Below, one piece after another: positions 7,824 through 16,682 of a stretch of 64,000 nucleotides of DNA. Source of the stretch: Mesorhizobium shangrilense (GTDB taxonomy: Bacteria; Pseudomonadota; Alphaproteobacteria; Rhizobiales; Rhizobiaceae); assembly GCF_028826155.1 (NCBI RefSeq), contig NZ_JAQGPN010000001.1, forward strand, positions 1,121,501-1,185,500, given 5' to 3'. The translations under genes and the position numbers were made by a program. Each line of letters begins with the position of its first letter. Position 1 is the stretch's first letter. The notes under the pieces are model-generated. The model made no database searches. It worked only from the letters and a program-made list of their open reading frames with translations, and was not told the origin of the DNA.

Positions 7824-9821
7824 ATGAGCAACAGCGAAAAGCACGACCGCATGGCCAACGCGATCCGCTTCCTGTCCATGGATGCGGTGGAGAAGGCGAA
7901 TTCCGGCCATCCCGGCCTGCCCATGGGCGCTGCCGACATCGCGACTGTGCTGTTCACCCGCTATCTCAAGTTCGATCCGCAGAACCCCCACTGGGCCGAC
8001 CGCGACCGCTTCATCTTGTCGGCCGGCCACGGCTCGATGCTGCTCTACTCGCTGCTCTACCTGACCGGCTACGAGGACATCACCCTCGACGAGATCAAGA
8101 ATTTCCGCCAGCTCGGCTCCAGGACCGCCGGCCATCCCGAATACGGCCACGCGGCCGGCATCGAGACGACGACCGGCCCGCTCGGCCAGGGTCTGGCCAA
8201 CTCGGTCGGCTTCGCGCTCGCCGAGCGCATCATGAACGCCGCCTATGGCGACGACCTCGTCGACCACTACACCTACGTGCTGGCCGGTGACGGCTGCCTC
8301 ATGGAAGGCATCAGCCAGGAGGCGATTACGCTCGCCGGCCACCTGAAGCTGAACAAGCTGATCGTCTTCTGGGACAACAACAACATCTCGATCGACGGCG
8401 CCGTGTCGCTGGCCGATTCGACTGACCAGCAGGCGCGCTTCGCCGCCTCCGGCTGGTCGACGATCGCCTGCGACGGCCACGACGCGGAGGCCATCGCCAA
8501 GGCGATCGACTTCGCCCGCGCCTCCGACCGCCCGACGCTGATCGCCGCCAAGACCACCATCGGCTTCGGCGCGCCGACCAAGGCCGGCACGGCCAAGGCC
8601 CACGGCTCGCCGCTCGGCAAGGACGAGATCGCCACCACCCGCAAGACGCTCGGCTGGGACTACGCGCCGTTCGAGGTGCCCTCCGACATCCTCGACGCAT
8701 GGCGTCTCGCCGGCCTCAACTCGGCCAAGAAGCGCCAGGACTGGGAGAAGCGGCTCGCCGCTGCCGGCTCCGACGTGCGCAGCGAGTTCGAGCGCCGCAT
8801 GCGTGGCGAGCTCTCCGGCGGCCTCGACGGCGCCATCGCCGACTACAAGAAGAAGCTCGCGGCCGACAAGCCGAAAGTCGCCACCCGCAAGTCGTCCGAG
8901 ATGGCGCTGGAGGTCATCAACGGCGTGCTGCCCGAGACCATCGGCGGCTCGGCGGACCTGACCGGCTCCAACAACACCAAGACCAGCCAGACCAACCCGA
9001 TCCAGGCCGGCAGCTACGGCAACCGCTACGTCCACTACGGCATCCGCGAGCACGGCATGGCGGCTGCCATGAACGGCATGGCGCTGCACGGCGGCATCAT
9101 TCCCTATGGCGGCACCTTCCTCTGCTTCTCGGACTATGCGCGTCCGTCGATGCGCCTTGCCTCGCTGATGGGCATCCGCTCCATCTTCGTCATGACGCAC
9201 GATTCCATCGGCCTGGGCGAGGACGGCCCGACGCACCAGCCCGTCGAGCATGTGGCTGCGCTGCGCGCCATCCCGAACCATCTGGTCTTCCGCCCGGCCG
9301 ACGCCACCGAGGCGGCCGAGTGCTGGCAGCTCGCGCTGGAAAGCGCCAAGGCGCCTTCGACGCTGGCGCTCACCCGCCAGAACCTGCGCGCCGTGCGCAC
9401 CGAATATGTGGAGGAGAACCTCTGCTCGTTCGGCGCCTACGAACTGGCGACCGCCGACGGCGAGGCCCAGGTGACGATCTTCGCCACCGGCTCCGAGGTC
9501 GAGATCGCTCTCGACGCACGTACGGCGCTGCAGGCGCACGGCCACCCGACGCGCGTCGTCTCGGTGCCCTGCATGGAACTGTTCGAGGCGCAGCCGGCCG
9601 CCTACCAGGAAGCGATGATCGGCGTCGCTCCGGTCAAGGTCGCCATCGAGGCCGGCATCCGCATGGGCTGGGACCGCTTCATCGGCGCCGACGGCATCTT
9701 CGTCGGCATGCATGGCTTCGGCGCTTCCGGCACGATCGAGCAGCTCTACAAGCACTTCGGCATCACCGCCGAGGCCGCGGCGCAGGCCGTCGAGGCGCGC
9801 CTGCACCCCGCCAAGCGCTGA
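7824..9821 (+). CDS. tkt: Transketolase
   Basis: The 665-residue length and all family landmarks fit transketolase, the TPP-dependent enzyme that moves two-carbon units in the pentose phosphate and Calvin cycles. Visible are the substrate motif SGHPG near residue 28, [11 protein letters not shown], the TPP-binding [10 protein letters not shown]...NN block near 155-190, and the second-domain [18 protein letters not shown] and [15 protein letters not shown] segments. The start [17 protein letters not shown] was chosen because it matches the family N-terminus; the frame is open for another 97 codons upstream but encodes low-similarity sequence across the promoter. It needs TPP, produced by genes at the left of the window. 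Confidence 0.97.
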   Translation: MSNSEKHDRMANAIRFLSMDAVEKANSGHPGLPMGAADIATVLFTRYLKFDPQNPHWADRDRFILSAGHGSMLLYSLLYLTGYEDITLDEIKNFRQLGSRTAGHPEYGHAAGIETTTGPLGQGLANSVGFALAERIMNAAYGDDLVDHYTYVLAGDGCLMEGISQEAITLAGHLKLNKLIVFWDNNNISIDGAVSLADSTDQQARFAASGWSTIACDGHDAEAIAKAIDFARASDRPTLIAAKTTIGFGAPTKAGTAKAHGSPLGKDEIATTRKTLGWDYAPFEVPSDILDAWRLAGLNSAKKRQDWEKRLAAAGSDVRSEFERRMRGELSGGLDGAIADYKKKLAADKPKVATRKSSEMALEVINGVLPETIGGSADLTGSNNTKTSQTNPIQAGSYGNRYVHYGIREHGMAAAMNGMALHGGIIPYGGTFLCFSDYARPSMRLASLMGIRSIFVMTHDSIGLGEDGPTHQPVEHVAALRAIPNHLVFRPADATEAAECWQLALESAKAPSTLALTRQNLRAVRTEYVEENLCSFGAYELATADGEAQVTIFATGSEVEIALDARTALQAHGHPTRVVSVPCMELFEAQPAAYQEAMIGVAPVKVAIEAGIRMGWDRFIGADGIFVGMHGFGASGTIEQLYKHFGITAEAAAQAVEARLHPAKR

Positions 9822-9897
9822 TCGGCGCGACACGCGAACGCGCCCGGCTCCCGCTTCGGGGCCCGGGCGGCACGCCCTATCTGGATCGGGACCGCCG

Positions 9898-10188
9898 ATG
9901 ATCCGCCACATCGTCTTCTTCAGTGCGCCGCCCGGCGGCGATGTCGTCGCCATCCGCGACGGCCTGATGGCGCTGGCCGAGATTCCGTTCTCCACCCATT
10001 TCGAGGTGGCGCTCAACCGCAAGGTCGATCCGCTGTGCGACCAGATCGACGTGGTGGTCTACGCGGAATTTCCGGACGAGGCGGCGCTTGCCGCCTACAA
10101 GGCCCACCCAACCTATGACGCCACGACCCGGGCGGTGCGGCCGCTCCGCGAGCTGCGCTTTTCCGCGGATTTTCCGGCACAGCCCTGA
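9898..10188 (+). CDS. Dabb family (stress-responsive A/B barrel) protein
   Basis: A 96-residue protein with the dimeric alpha/beta-barrel (Dabb) pattern: the start MIRHIVFFSAP, a central VVVYAEFPDEAALAAYKAHP strand-helix, and a C-terminal beta strand. Dabb proteins are small ferredoxin-like dimers; some are polyketide cyclases and others stress proteins. Most bacterial members have no assigned reaction. The start ATG at 9898 was chosen because the domain begins at its first residue, with GGGA upstream as a weak ribosome-binding site. It sits between tkt and gap, an order seen in related rhizobia. Confidence 0.75.
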   Translation: MIRHIVFFSAPPGGDVVAIRDGLMALAEIPFSTHFEVALNRKVDPLCDQIDVVVYAEFPDEAALAAYKAHPTYDATTRAVRPLRELRFSADFPAQP

Positions 10189-10424
10189 TCGAGACCGCCA
10201 AGGCGCCGTCTCCCGGTGCGCCTTTCGCCGCCCCGCGCCGAGATGTCGCGTGGAGCAACCGGCGTTAATCGATTTGACCAGACGGCATCGCCGCTGGATT
10301 CCTGACCACGTCGCGTTTAAGAAGCGGCTGCACGCGCGGCGCCTCCCAGGCATCGCAGCAGCCGCGCCGAATTGACCCCGGCCGCCTTGTCTTGGTCGGC
10401 TTACGCTCCGCAGGAGGACTATTC

Positions 10425-11435
10425 ATGACCGTAAGAGTCGCAATCAACGGATTTGGCCGCATCGGCCGCAACATCGTACGCGCCATCTACGAGTCGGGTC
10501 GGACCGACATCGATGTCGTCGCGGTGAACGACCTCGGCCCGGTCGAGACCAACGCCCACCTGCTGCGCTACGACAGCGTGCATGGCAAGTTCCCGCATGA
10601 AGTCGGCGTTGACGGCGACACCATTTCGATCGGCAAGGAGAAGTTCAAGGTCCTGGCGATCAAGGATCCGGCCCAGCTCCCGTGGAAGGATCTCGGCGTC
10701 GACATCGCGCTCGAGTGCACCGGCATCTTCACGTCCAAGGACAAGGCCTCCGCGCACCTGACCGCCGGCGCCAAGCGCGTGCTCGTGTCGGCGCCTGCCG
10801 ACGGCGCCGACCTGACGGTCGTCTATGGCGTCAACCACGACAAGCTGACCAAGGACCACGTCGTCGTCTCCAACGCCTCCTGCACCACCAACTGCCTGGC
10901 CCCGGTCGCCAAGGTCCTCAACGACGCCTTCGGCATCGAGAAGGGCTTCATGACGACGGTCCACGCCTACACCGGCGACCAGCCGACGCTGGACACCATG
11001 CACAAGGACCTCTACCGCGCCCGCGCTGCGGCCATGTCGATGATCCCGACCTCGACCGGTGCGGCCAAGGCCGTCGGCCTCGTGCTGCCGGAGCTCAAGG
11101 GCAAGCTGGACGGCGTCTCGATCCGCGTGCCCACCCCGAACGTCTCGGTCATCGACTTCAAGTTCGTGTCCAGGAAGACGGTCACCGTCGACGAGGTCAA
11201 CGCCGCCCTGGTGGCCGCCGCCGACGGCCAGCTGAAGGGCGTCCTGGCCTACACCAAGGAGCCGCTGGTCTCGATCGACCTCAACCACAACCCGGCTTCC
11301 TCGACCTTCGCGCTCGACCAGACCAAGGTCATCGACGGCAACCTCGTGCGCGTCATGTCCTGGTATGACAACGAGTGGGGTTTTTCCAACCGCATGGCCG
11401 ACACGGCCGTCGCTTTCGGCAAGACCATCGGCTGA
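10425..11435 (+). CDS. gap: Glyceraldehyde-3-phosphate dehydrogenase, type I
   Basis: A 336-residue enzyme that oxidises and phosphorylates glyceraldehyde 3-phosphate with NAD(P). The N-terminal Rossmann motif INGFGRIGR is at residues 8-16. The catalytic Cys153 lies in [12 protein letters not shown], and the substrate-binding and C-terminal motifs ([20 protein letters not shown]) are intact. The ATG at 10425 follows AGGAGG at the right distance (10412-10417); an upstream GTG-type start would lack this. It is followed by a strong intrinsic terminator, so gap ends its own transcript before the distant pgk gene. Confidence 0.97.
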   Translation: MTVRVAINGFGRIGRNIVRAIYESGRTDIDVVAVNDLGPVETNAHLLRYDSVHGKFPHEVGVDGDTISIGKEKFKVLAIKDPAQLPWKDLGVDIALECTGIFTSKDKASAHLTAGAKRVLVSAPADGADLTVVYGVNHDKLTKDHVVVSNASCTTNCLAPVAKVLNDAFGIEKGFMTTVHAYTGDQPTLDTMHKDLYRARAAAMSMIPTSTGAAKAVGLVLPELKGKLDGVSIRVPTPNVSVIDFKFVSRKTVTVDEVNAALVAAADGQLKGVLAYTKEPLVSIDLNHNPASSTFALDQTKVIDGNLVRVMSWYDNEWGFSNRMADTAVAFGKTIG

Positions 11436-11462
11436 TCCGAGCCACATTCTCATCAGCGAAAG

Positions 11463-11488
11463 CGCCCGGCATCGTCCGGGCGTTTTTC
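11463..11488 (+). terminator. Intrinsic terminator after gap
   Basis: A perfect 7-bp GC stem, CGCCCGG (11463-11469) with CCGGGCG (11476-11482), closes a 6-nt loop and runs straight into TTTTT. It begins 28 bp after the gap stop codon. Confidence 0.9.
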
Positions 11489-11588
11489 GTTTGCGGTCAA
11501 GGCAGCGTGGCGCCACCTGCAGCGAGTGTGGCAGCCCGGCAGGCGGCGGCGTCGGGTCCATGCCCGCACCACTGGGCGGGTATCCGAA

Positions 11589-11806
11589 CGTAACGGCATG
11601 GGTCCCAGGGTCGCGCTCCGCTTCGCTGCGCTTGCCCTGGGATGACGAAGTAGGGGTGTCAGCGGCCAATCATCGAAGTTGGACTGCTAGCGGCCAATCA
11701 TCAACGTCGGCGCTGTCGATTGGCGAACTCACTTCCCCCCTTCGTCATCCTGGGCCGAAGCAGGAGCGAAGCGAACTGCGGAGAGCCTAGGACCCATGCC
11801 GTGACG
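11589..11806. repeat. Inverted pair of palindromic intergenic repeats
   Basis: The left copy (11589-11650) and right copy (11740-11806) are imperfect inverted copies. Both contain GGCATGGGTCC at the outer end and a CCTGGGATGACGAAG-type inner end, around a variable GCTTCGCT-rich core. Between them a 14-bp unit AGCGGCCAATCATC occurs twice as a direct repeat (11661-11674 and 11689-11702). The arrangement is typical of dispersed rhizobial palindromic elements. Open frames through the copies are repeat-derived and not called as genes. Confidence 0.75.
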
Positions 11807-12158
11807 CCCCGGCAGCACGCCGACGGCGCAATGCAACACCCCGTCGCCAAACGGAACGCCCGCCCAGAGCGCGAAAATGGGAGTTGCGCAGGGAGAAAAA
11901 CGCCCCCTTTCGCAGCCACTCGCAGCGCCGAGCTTCTCCTAACATATTGTTATCGCTTGCATTTCAGAGCGCCGACATCTCCCGCTCGAAAAAAGATTCT
12001 CCCCACCCCAAGAACCGCCCTCATAATCCGTCTCGCCCCTGCACGGGAAACGGATGGCCACCGACCCTCCGGGCAGGCGACGGTGCCGGATCGGCAGCGC
12101 TACGGTGGCGCTGCTGGGTGATGAGCCCCCAGGTCCGGGCCCCGACCGCCGACCGCGA
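11807..12158. other. Non-coding stretch with no gene seen
   Basis: About 350 bp between the repeat pair and the structured segment. Codon patterns are not coding-like on either strand, and it includes an AT-richer patch around 11940-11965, which could hold a promoter, although no clear -35/-10 pair stands out. I looked here for permuted tmRNA, RNase P RNA and SRP RNA signatures and found none. Confidence 0.5.
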
Positions 12159-12286
12159 CCCGATGGGCCGGGCGGGACAGGTGGGGCAAGACCACCGGAC
12201 GGGCGGCCGCGAGGCCGCATATTCTATGTTACGAGCGACCGGACGGCCGCCCGTCTTCCCGGTCGGGTCCCCCGACCCCCATCGGG
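12159..12286. ncRNA. Putative multi-branched structured RNA upstream of the K+/H+ antiporter gene
   Basis: Four helices nest without conflict. A closing stem CCCGATGGG (12159-12167) pairs with CCCATCGGG (12278-12286) and encloses three hairpins. These are GGTGG/CCACC (12180-12184 with 12192-12196), a perfect 12-bp stem GACGGGCGGCCG/CGGCCGCCCGTC (12198-12209 with 12244-12255), and GGTCGGG/CCCGACC (12261-12267 with 12271-12277). Inside the long-stem region a competing hairpin, GCGGCC closed by a GCGA tetraloop (12203-12218), cannot form together with the 12-bp stem. If transcribed on the plus strand it lies in the antiporter leader, 212 nt before the start codon. The strand and function are unknown, and no known class was recognised. 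Confidence 0.5.
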
Positions 12287-12497
12287 ACCGTTCTTTGACA
12301 ATGGCCAGACGCGACAAGCGGGCGTGGCGATGCGAACTGATGGGGAGGCTTCATTCTCTGCGGGGGGAATGGCAGTCGCTTCCGGGCGGAGGCGATAAAA
12401 AGCAAACTGCTCCTCGGAACTGTGGCTTGCGCGGTTCCCGTCTTCGCCGCACTCTGTCGCAACGAGGAACGGAGATCGGAAAGGGGGCAGGCGACGG

Positions 12498-14333
12498 ATG
12501 GATCATGCGATCTACCTCGTGACGCTGATCGGCACGGCGCTCGTGCTGGTCGCGTCGTTCTCGAGCCTGATCGCCTTTCGCTTCGGTGCTCCGCTGCTTC
12601 TCCTGTTCCTGAGCATCGGCCTGCTCGCCGGCAACGACGGCCTCGGCGTCGATTTCAACAATGCCAGCCTGGCCTATTTCGTCGGCTCTCTCGCGCTGGC
12701 CGTCATCCTCTTCGATTCCGGCTTCGGCACGCCCTACAATGTGCTGCGACAGGCGGCACTGCCGGCTTTGTCGCTGGCGACTGTCGGCGTTGCCCTGACC
12801 ACCATCATCTTCGGCATCGCGGCGCACGCGCTGGTCGACTTGTCCTGGCTGGAATCGTTCCTGCTTGGAGCTGCCGTTGCCTCGACCGACGCCGCCGCCG
12901 TCTTCTTCCTGTTGCGCGCCGGCAACCTGCATCTGCGCGACCGCGTCAGGTCCACCCTCGAGATCGAATCGGGCACCAACGACCCGATCGCCATCTTCCT
13001 GACCATCACCCTCGTCGAGGTCATCGCCGCTGGCCAGAATCCCGAGGCCGAGATCCTGCTGATCGACATTCTGGTCGGCTTTGTCACGCACATGGTGCTG
13101 GGAGGCCTCGTCGGCATTCTCGGCGGCTTCGCCATCGTGCGCCTCATCGAGCGGCTCGACCTCGACCACGGGTTGGTGCCGATCTTCGTTCTCGCGTTGT
13201 CGCTGATGGTTTTTGCTGGGGCCGGGGCCATCGGCGGGTCCGGCTTCCTTGCCGTCTACGTGGCCGGCCTCATTGCCGGCAATTCGCGCGTTCGCTCGAC
13301 GGCGGTGCTGAGGCGCTTCCAGGCGGGCGTGTCCTGGCTGGCGCAGATCATCATGTTCCTGGTGCTCGGGTTGTTCGCCACGCCCTCCCAGTTCCTCGGC
13401 ATCCTGCCTGCCGCAGTGGCGCTCGGCCTCGTGCTCATCTTCATCGCCCGGCCGGTGGCGGTGTGGCTCTGCCTGGCGCCTTTCCGCTTTCCCCGCGCGG
13501 AAACAGCTTTCATCGCCTGGGTGGGCTTGCGCGGCGCCGTGTCGATCCTGCTGGCGATCACGCCTCTGCTCGGCGGGCTGGAGAACGGCCGGTACATCTT
13601 CAACGTCGCCTTCATCGTGGTGCTGGTCTCGCTGCTGGTGCAGGGCTGGACGGTGGGCCCGTTCGCCCGGCTGCTCGGCCTCGTCGTGCCGCCGCGCATC
13701 GGGCCGCTGGACAAGTTCGAGCTGGAGCTTCCCGGTTCCGCCCACCACGAACTGCTCGCTTACCGCATCGTGGCCGACAGCCCGGTGGCGCGCGGCGAGC
13801 GCATTCCGCGCTGGGCGCGACCGTCGCTGATCGTGCGCGACGGGCGTTCCATGCGCTTCCAGGATGCCGGCCGGCTGGTCGCGGACGACCACGTCTACAT
13901 CTTCGTGCCCGACCGCTATCCGCGCCTGCTGGACAAGCTGTTCGCCAGCCGTGCGGCCGTGGACCCGGAGGACGCGGATTTCTTCGGCGCTTTCGCGCTC
14001 GACCCGCAACGCCCGGCGGAAGAGCTGGAGATGGCCTATGGGCCCGGCCTCACGGAATCCGAGCGCCGGCTCACCATCGGCGAACTGGTGCGGGCGCGCG
14101 TCGGCGGTCATCCGGAATATGCCGACCGCGTGGCGCTCGGCCCGATCGAACTCATCGTGCGCGACGTCGACGAGAAGGGACGCATCACGGAAGTGGGCGT
14201 TTCCTTCGAGCCGCAGGCCGCGCACGGCCACGGGCCGGTCGTGAGCGCCGGGGATATTTTCGAGCGCCTGCAGAAGGTCATTCGCCGCATCCGGAGGAAA
14301 CCGGGAACGGAGGAGCCGACGTCGGATCTCTGA
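12498..14333 (+). CDS. Potassium/proton antiporter, CPA1 family (CvrA/NhaP2 type)
   Basis: A 611-residue protein with roughly twelve hydrophobic segments in the first 400 residues (including [16 protein letters not shown] and [12 protein letters not shown], the ion-binding region of CPA1 exchangers). A cytoplasmic tail follows with a TrkA-C-like domain (about 405-490) and a CorC/HlyC-like region (about 530-600). This layout is that of CvrA/NhaP2 K+/H+ antiporters, which export K+ in exchange for protons during osmotic or pH stress. It interrupts the gap...pgk glycolytic neighbourhood and has a long, structured upstream region. The tail suggests nucleotide or ligand gating. Confidence 0.88.
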   Translation: MDHAIYLVTLIGTALVLVASFSSLIAFRFGAPLLLLFLSIGLLAGNDGLGVDFNNASLAYFVGSLALAVILFDSGFGTPYNVLRQAALPALSLATVGVALTTIIFGIAAHALVDLSWLESFLLGAAVASTDAAAVFFLLRAGNLHLRDRVRSTLEIESGTNDPIAIFLTITLVEVIAAGQNPEAEILLIDILVGFVTHMVLGGLVGILGGFAIVRLIERLDLDHGLVPIFVLALSLMVFAGAGAIGGSGFLAVYVAGLIAGNSRVRSTAVLRRFQAGVSWLAQIIMFLVLGLFATPSQFLGILPAAVALGLVLIFIARPVAVWLCLAPFRFPRAETAFIAWVGLRGAVSILLAITPLLGGLENGRYIFNVAFIVVLVSLLVQGWTVGPFARLLGLVVPPRIGPLDKFELELPGSAHHELLAYRIVADSPVARGERIPRWARPSLIVRDGRSMRFQDAGRLVADDHVYIFVPDRYPRLLDKLFASRAAVDPEDADFFGAFALDPQRPAEELEMAYGPGLTESERRLTIGELVRARVGGHPEYADRVALGPIELIVRDVDEKGRITEVGVSFEPQAAHGHGPVVSAGDIFERLQKVIRRIRRKPGTEEPTSDL

Positions 14334-14436
14334 GCTGGACGAGCGACCCAGAATCCTGCCGGAGGGGTCTCGAAATGCCTTGCATCGGAGCCTTCGCGCG
14401 ATAATGTCCGCCGCGATTTGCACACAGGAGACGCCG

Positions 14437-15633
14437 GTGACCAAGTTCAAGACACTCGATCTGATCGGCGACGTGAAAGGCAAGCGCGTGCTGGTGCGCG
14501 TCGACCTCAACGTGCCCATGGCCGACGGCAAGGTCACCGACGCCACGCGGATCGAACGTGTCGCGCCGACCATCATCGAACTCTCGGACAAGGGCGCCAG
14601 GGTCATTCTGCTGGCGCATTTCGGCCGCCCGAAGGGCGGGCCGGACCCGCAGTTCTCGCTCGAGCCCATCGCCCGCGCCACGTCGGACGTCATCGGCCGC
14701 ACGGTCACCTTCATCCCGGATACGATCGGCGAGAAGGCCCAGGGCGCCATCTTCGCCATGAACCCGGGCGACATCGCACTTCTGGAGAACACCCGGTTCG
14801 ACAAGCGCGAGGAGAAGAACGATCCGGCCTTCACCGAGGAATTGGCCAAGGATGGCGACGTCTTCGTCAACGACGCCTTTTCCGCAGCCCACCGTGCCCA
14901 CTCGTCGACCGAAGGGCTGGCGCATTTCCTTCCGGCTTTCGCCGGCCGCACGATGCAGGCCGAGCTCGAGGCGCTGGAGAAGGGCCTCGGCAGCCCGGTC
15001 AAGCCGGTTGTCGCCATCGTCGGCGGCGCAAAGGTGTCGACCAAGATCGACCTGCTGATGAACCTGGTGAAGAAGGTCGACGCATTGGTGATCGGCGGCG
15101 GCATGGCCAACACCTTCCTCGCTGCGCGCGGAACCGACGTCGGCAAGTCGCTCTGCGAGCACGATCTCGCCGACACCGCAAAGCAGATCATGATCGAGGC
15201 CGCCTCAAGCGGCTGCGCCATCGTCCTGCCGGTGGACGGCGTCGTGGCCAAGGAGTTCAAGGCCGGCGCCGCAAACGAGACGGTGGCGATCGATCAGGTG
15301 CCGGCCGACGGCATGATCCTCGACGTCGGTCCGAAGACCGTCGAGGCGGTGAATGCCTGGATCGATCGCGCGAAGACGCTGGTCTGGAACGGCCCGCTCG
15401 GCGCTTTCGAGATCGAGCCCTTCGACAGGGCGACGGTCGCGGCGGCCAAGCATGCCGCCAAGCGCACCAAGGCCGGCGAGCTGGTCTCCGTCGCCGGCGG
15501 CGGCGACACGGTGGCCGCGCTCAACCATGCCGAGGTCGCCGACGACTTCACCTACATCTCGACCGCCGGCGGAGCTTTCCTTGAATGGATGGAAGGCAAG
15601 GCGTTGCCCGGCGTCGAAGTGCTCAAGGCCTAG
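14437..15633 (+). CDS. pgk: Phosphoglycerate kinase
   Basis: A 398-residue glycolytic enzyme that transfers phosphate from 1,3-bisphosphoglycerate to ADP. Family motifs are intact: VRVDLNVP near residue 18, AHFGRPKG, the hinge region with [11 protein letters not shown] and GGGMANTF, and the C-terminal nucleotide site [17 protein letters not shown] start at 14437 was chosen: it gives the family N-terminus [18 protein letters not shown] and has AGGAG eight bases upstream. The in-frame ATGs upstream would add about 10-20 residues not seen in the family. The unit continues into an esterase gene 18 bp later. Confidence 0.96.
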   Translation: MTKFKTLDLIGDVKGKRVLVRVDLNVPMADGKVTDATRIERVAPTIIELSDKGARVILLAHFGRPKGGPDPQFSLEPIARATSDVIGRTVTFIPDTIGEKAQGAIFAMNPGDIALLENTRFDKREEKNDPAFTEELAKDGDVFVNDAFSAAHRAHSSTEGLAHFLPAFAGRTMQAELEALEKGLGSPVKPVVAIVGGAKVSTKIDLLMNLVKKVDALVIGGGMANTFLAARGTDVGKSLCEHDLADTAKQIMIEAASSGCAIVLPVDGVVAKEFKAGAANETVAIDQVPADGMILDVGPKTVEAVNAWIDRAKTLVWNGPLGAFEIEPFDRATVAAAKHAAKRTKAGELVSVAGGGDTVAALNHAEVADDFTYISTAGGAFLEWMEGKALPGVEVLKA

Positions 15634-15651
15634 GCATCGGCGGGGGGCGCG

Positions 15652-16383
15652 GTGGCGAGGGACAAGTTCAATCCGGCCGCGCTGCTCACCTGGCTCGCCT
15701 CTTCGATCTACGTCTGGCAGGGCGTCGGCGTCAGGCTGCGCACCGAGCGGCTGGCGCCGGCGAAAGGCCCGGTGCTGCACCGGATCGACGGCGCTGAGCC
15801 GCCGATCGGACTGCTGGTGCTTGGCGACTCCTCAGCGGCATCCGTCGGCGTCGGCAATTCCGAGCAAGGCCTGGCGTCGCAGCTCGCGGCGATGATGGCC
15901 GAGCGGACGGGCAGGGCGGTCAACTGGCGCGCGGCGGGTTTCAACTCGGCGACCGCTGGCGGCATCCGGGACCAGGTCGTGCCCAATCTGCCGCACGAGC
16001 CGTGGACCCATATCGTGCTGTCCATCGGCACCAACGACACCAAGAATTTCCACTCCGTGTCGCGCTGGGGCAGGGAGTTCGGCACGCTGCTCTATGCGCT
16101 GCGTGCAAAATGGCCGGAGGCGCGGCTGATCTGGTCGCCGGTCGTCGACATGACGCGCGTGCCCGCTTTGCCCAAGGCGCTCGGCAGGATCCTCGAGGTC
16201 CGGGCGCAGGCGATCAACGGCATGGGCGTCCGGCTCTGCCGCGAGCGCAGCGCGCTCGGCGCGCCGCGCCTGCCGATCCTGGATCCGGCCGCCGGCTTCT
16301 CCACCGATGGTTTTCATGCGTCGGAAGCCGGATATCTCGCCTGGGCGGAACACCTCGTCGAGCTGTTGCTGGCGGAAGACTGA
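15652..16383 (+). CDS. SGNH/GDSL-type hydrolase
   Basis: A 243-residue predicted hydrolase with the SGNH blocks: nucleophile Ser60 in VLGDSSAASVG, Gly in AGFNSAT, Asn128 in IGTNDT, and the Asp219/His222 pair in TDGFHAS. These enzymes cleave esters or glycans, and the natural substrate is unknown here. A short hydrophobic stretch near residues 11-25 (LLTWLASSIYVW) may anchor it in the membrane. It uses a GTG start 18 bp after pgk and is probably cotranscribed with it. No other function is suggested by context. Confidence 0.82.
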   Translation: MARDKFNPAALLTWLASSIYVWQGVGVRLRTERLAPAKGPVLHRIDGAEPPIGLLVLGDSSAASVGVGNSEQGLASQLAAMMAERTGRAVNWRAAGFNSATAGGIRDQVVPNLPHEPWTHIVLSIGTNDTKNFHSVSRWGREFGTLLYALRAKWPEARLIWSPVVDMTRVPALPKALGRILEVRAQAINGMGVRLCRERSALGAPRLPILDPAAGFSTDGFHASEAGYLAWAEHLVELLLAED

Positions 16384-16412
16384 AGATGGCCGCGGCGCAA
16401 GGCGGCGTGCCT

Positions 16413-16574
16413 TTACTGGCCGTGGCCCAGCAGCGCCGTCGCCGAGATCGCCGCGAGTGCCGCGACCGCCAGCTTCCAGAAATCGCGCCGCTGCTTCAGA
16501 CCCGGCAGGCCGAGGGGCCTGATGATCTGAATCACCATCATGCCAAGGATGAGAAGCGAGAGTATCTTGGTCAT
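16413..16574 (-). CDS. Small membrane protein of unknown function (53 residues)
   Basis: A short gene on the opposite strand between the hydrolase and prpE. The protein starts MTKILSLLILGMMVIQIIRP, a hydrophobic helix followed by a Pro/Gly turn (PLGLPGLKQRRDF), and has a second hydrophobic helix (KLAVAALAAISATALL). This is a two-helix hairpin with a basic cytoplasmic loop. Codon usage matches the surrounding genes, and AAAGGCGGC before the ATG could serve as a ribosome-binding site. It resembles a small protein family of rhizobial genomes, but I know of no function. Confidence 0.6.
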   Translation of the reverse strand: MTKILSLLILGMMVIQIIRPLGLPGLKQRRDFWKLAVAALAAISATALLGHGQ

Positions 16575-16682
16575 GCCGCCTTTGATCAGGCCGGATGCGT
16601 CCTGTCAAAGCATCAGCCTTTCGTCACATGGACTGACTGGCGACAGACCTTTAAAGCAGCGCCCAAGACCGGGAGAAAAGAC

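Noticed and set aside
10378..10424. A promoter directly before gap based on TTGACC near 10372
   Set aside because: No acceptable -10 hexamer lies at 16-18 bp spacing, so I did not list it.
11720..11919. Short open frames across the palindromic repeats after gap
   Set aside because: They are translations of the repeat units and lack ribosome-binding sites.
11436..12497. Permuted tmRNA, RNase P RNA or SRP RNA in the long gap
   Set aside because: None of the expected signatures (tag-peptide frame, RNase P core, SRP tetraloop domain) could be found.
12351..15260. A 969-codon open frame on the minus strand opposite the antiporter and pgk genes
   Set aside because: It is antisense to two clear genes and has no recognisable domain. 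Long shadow frames are expected at this GC content.
16002..16682. N-terminal extension of PrpE by 227 codons
   Set aside because: It overlaps the hydrolase and the small membrane protein gene; family N-termini begin at MASRYREVY.
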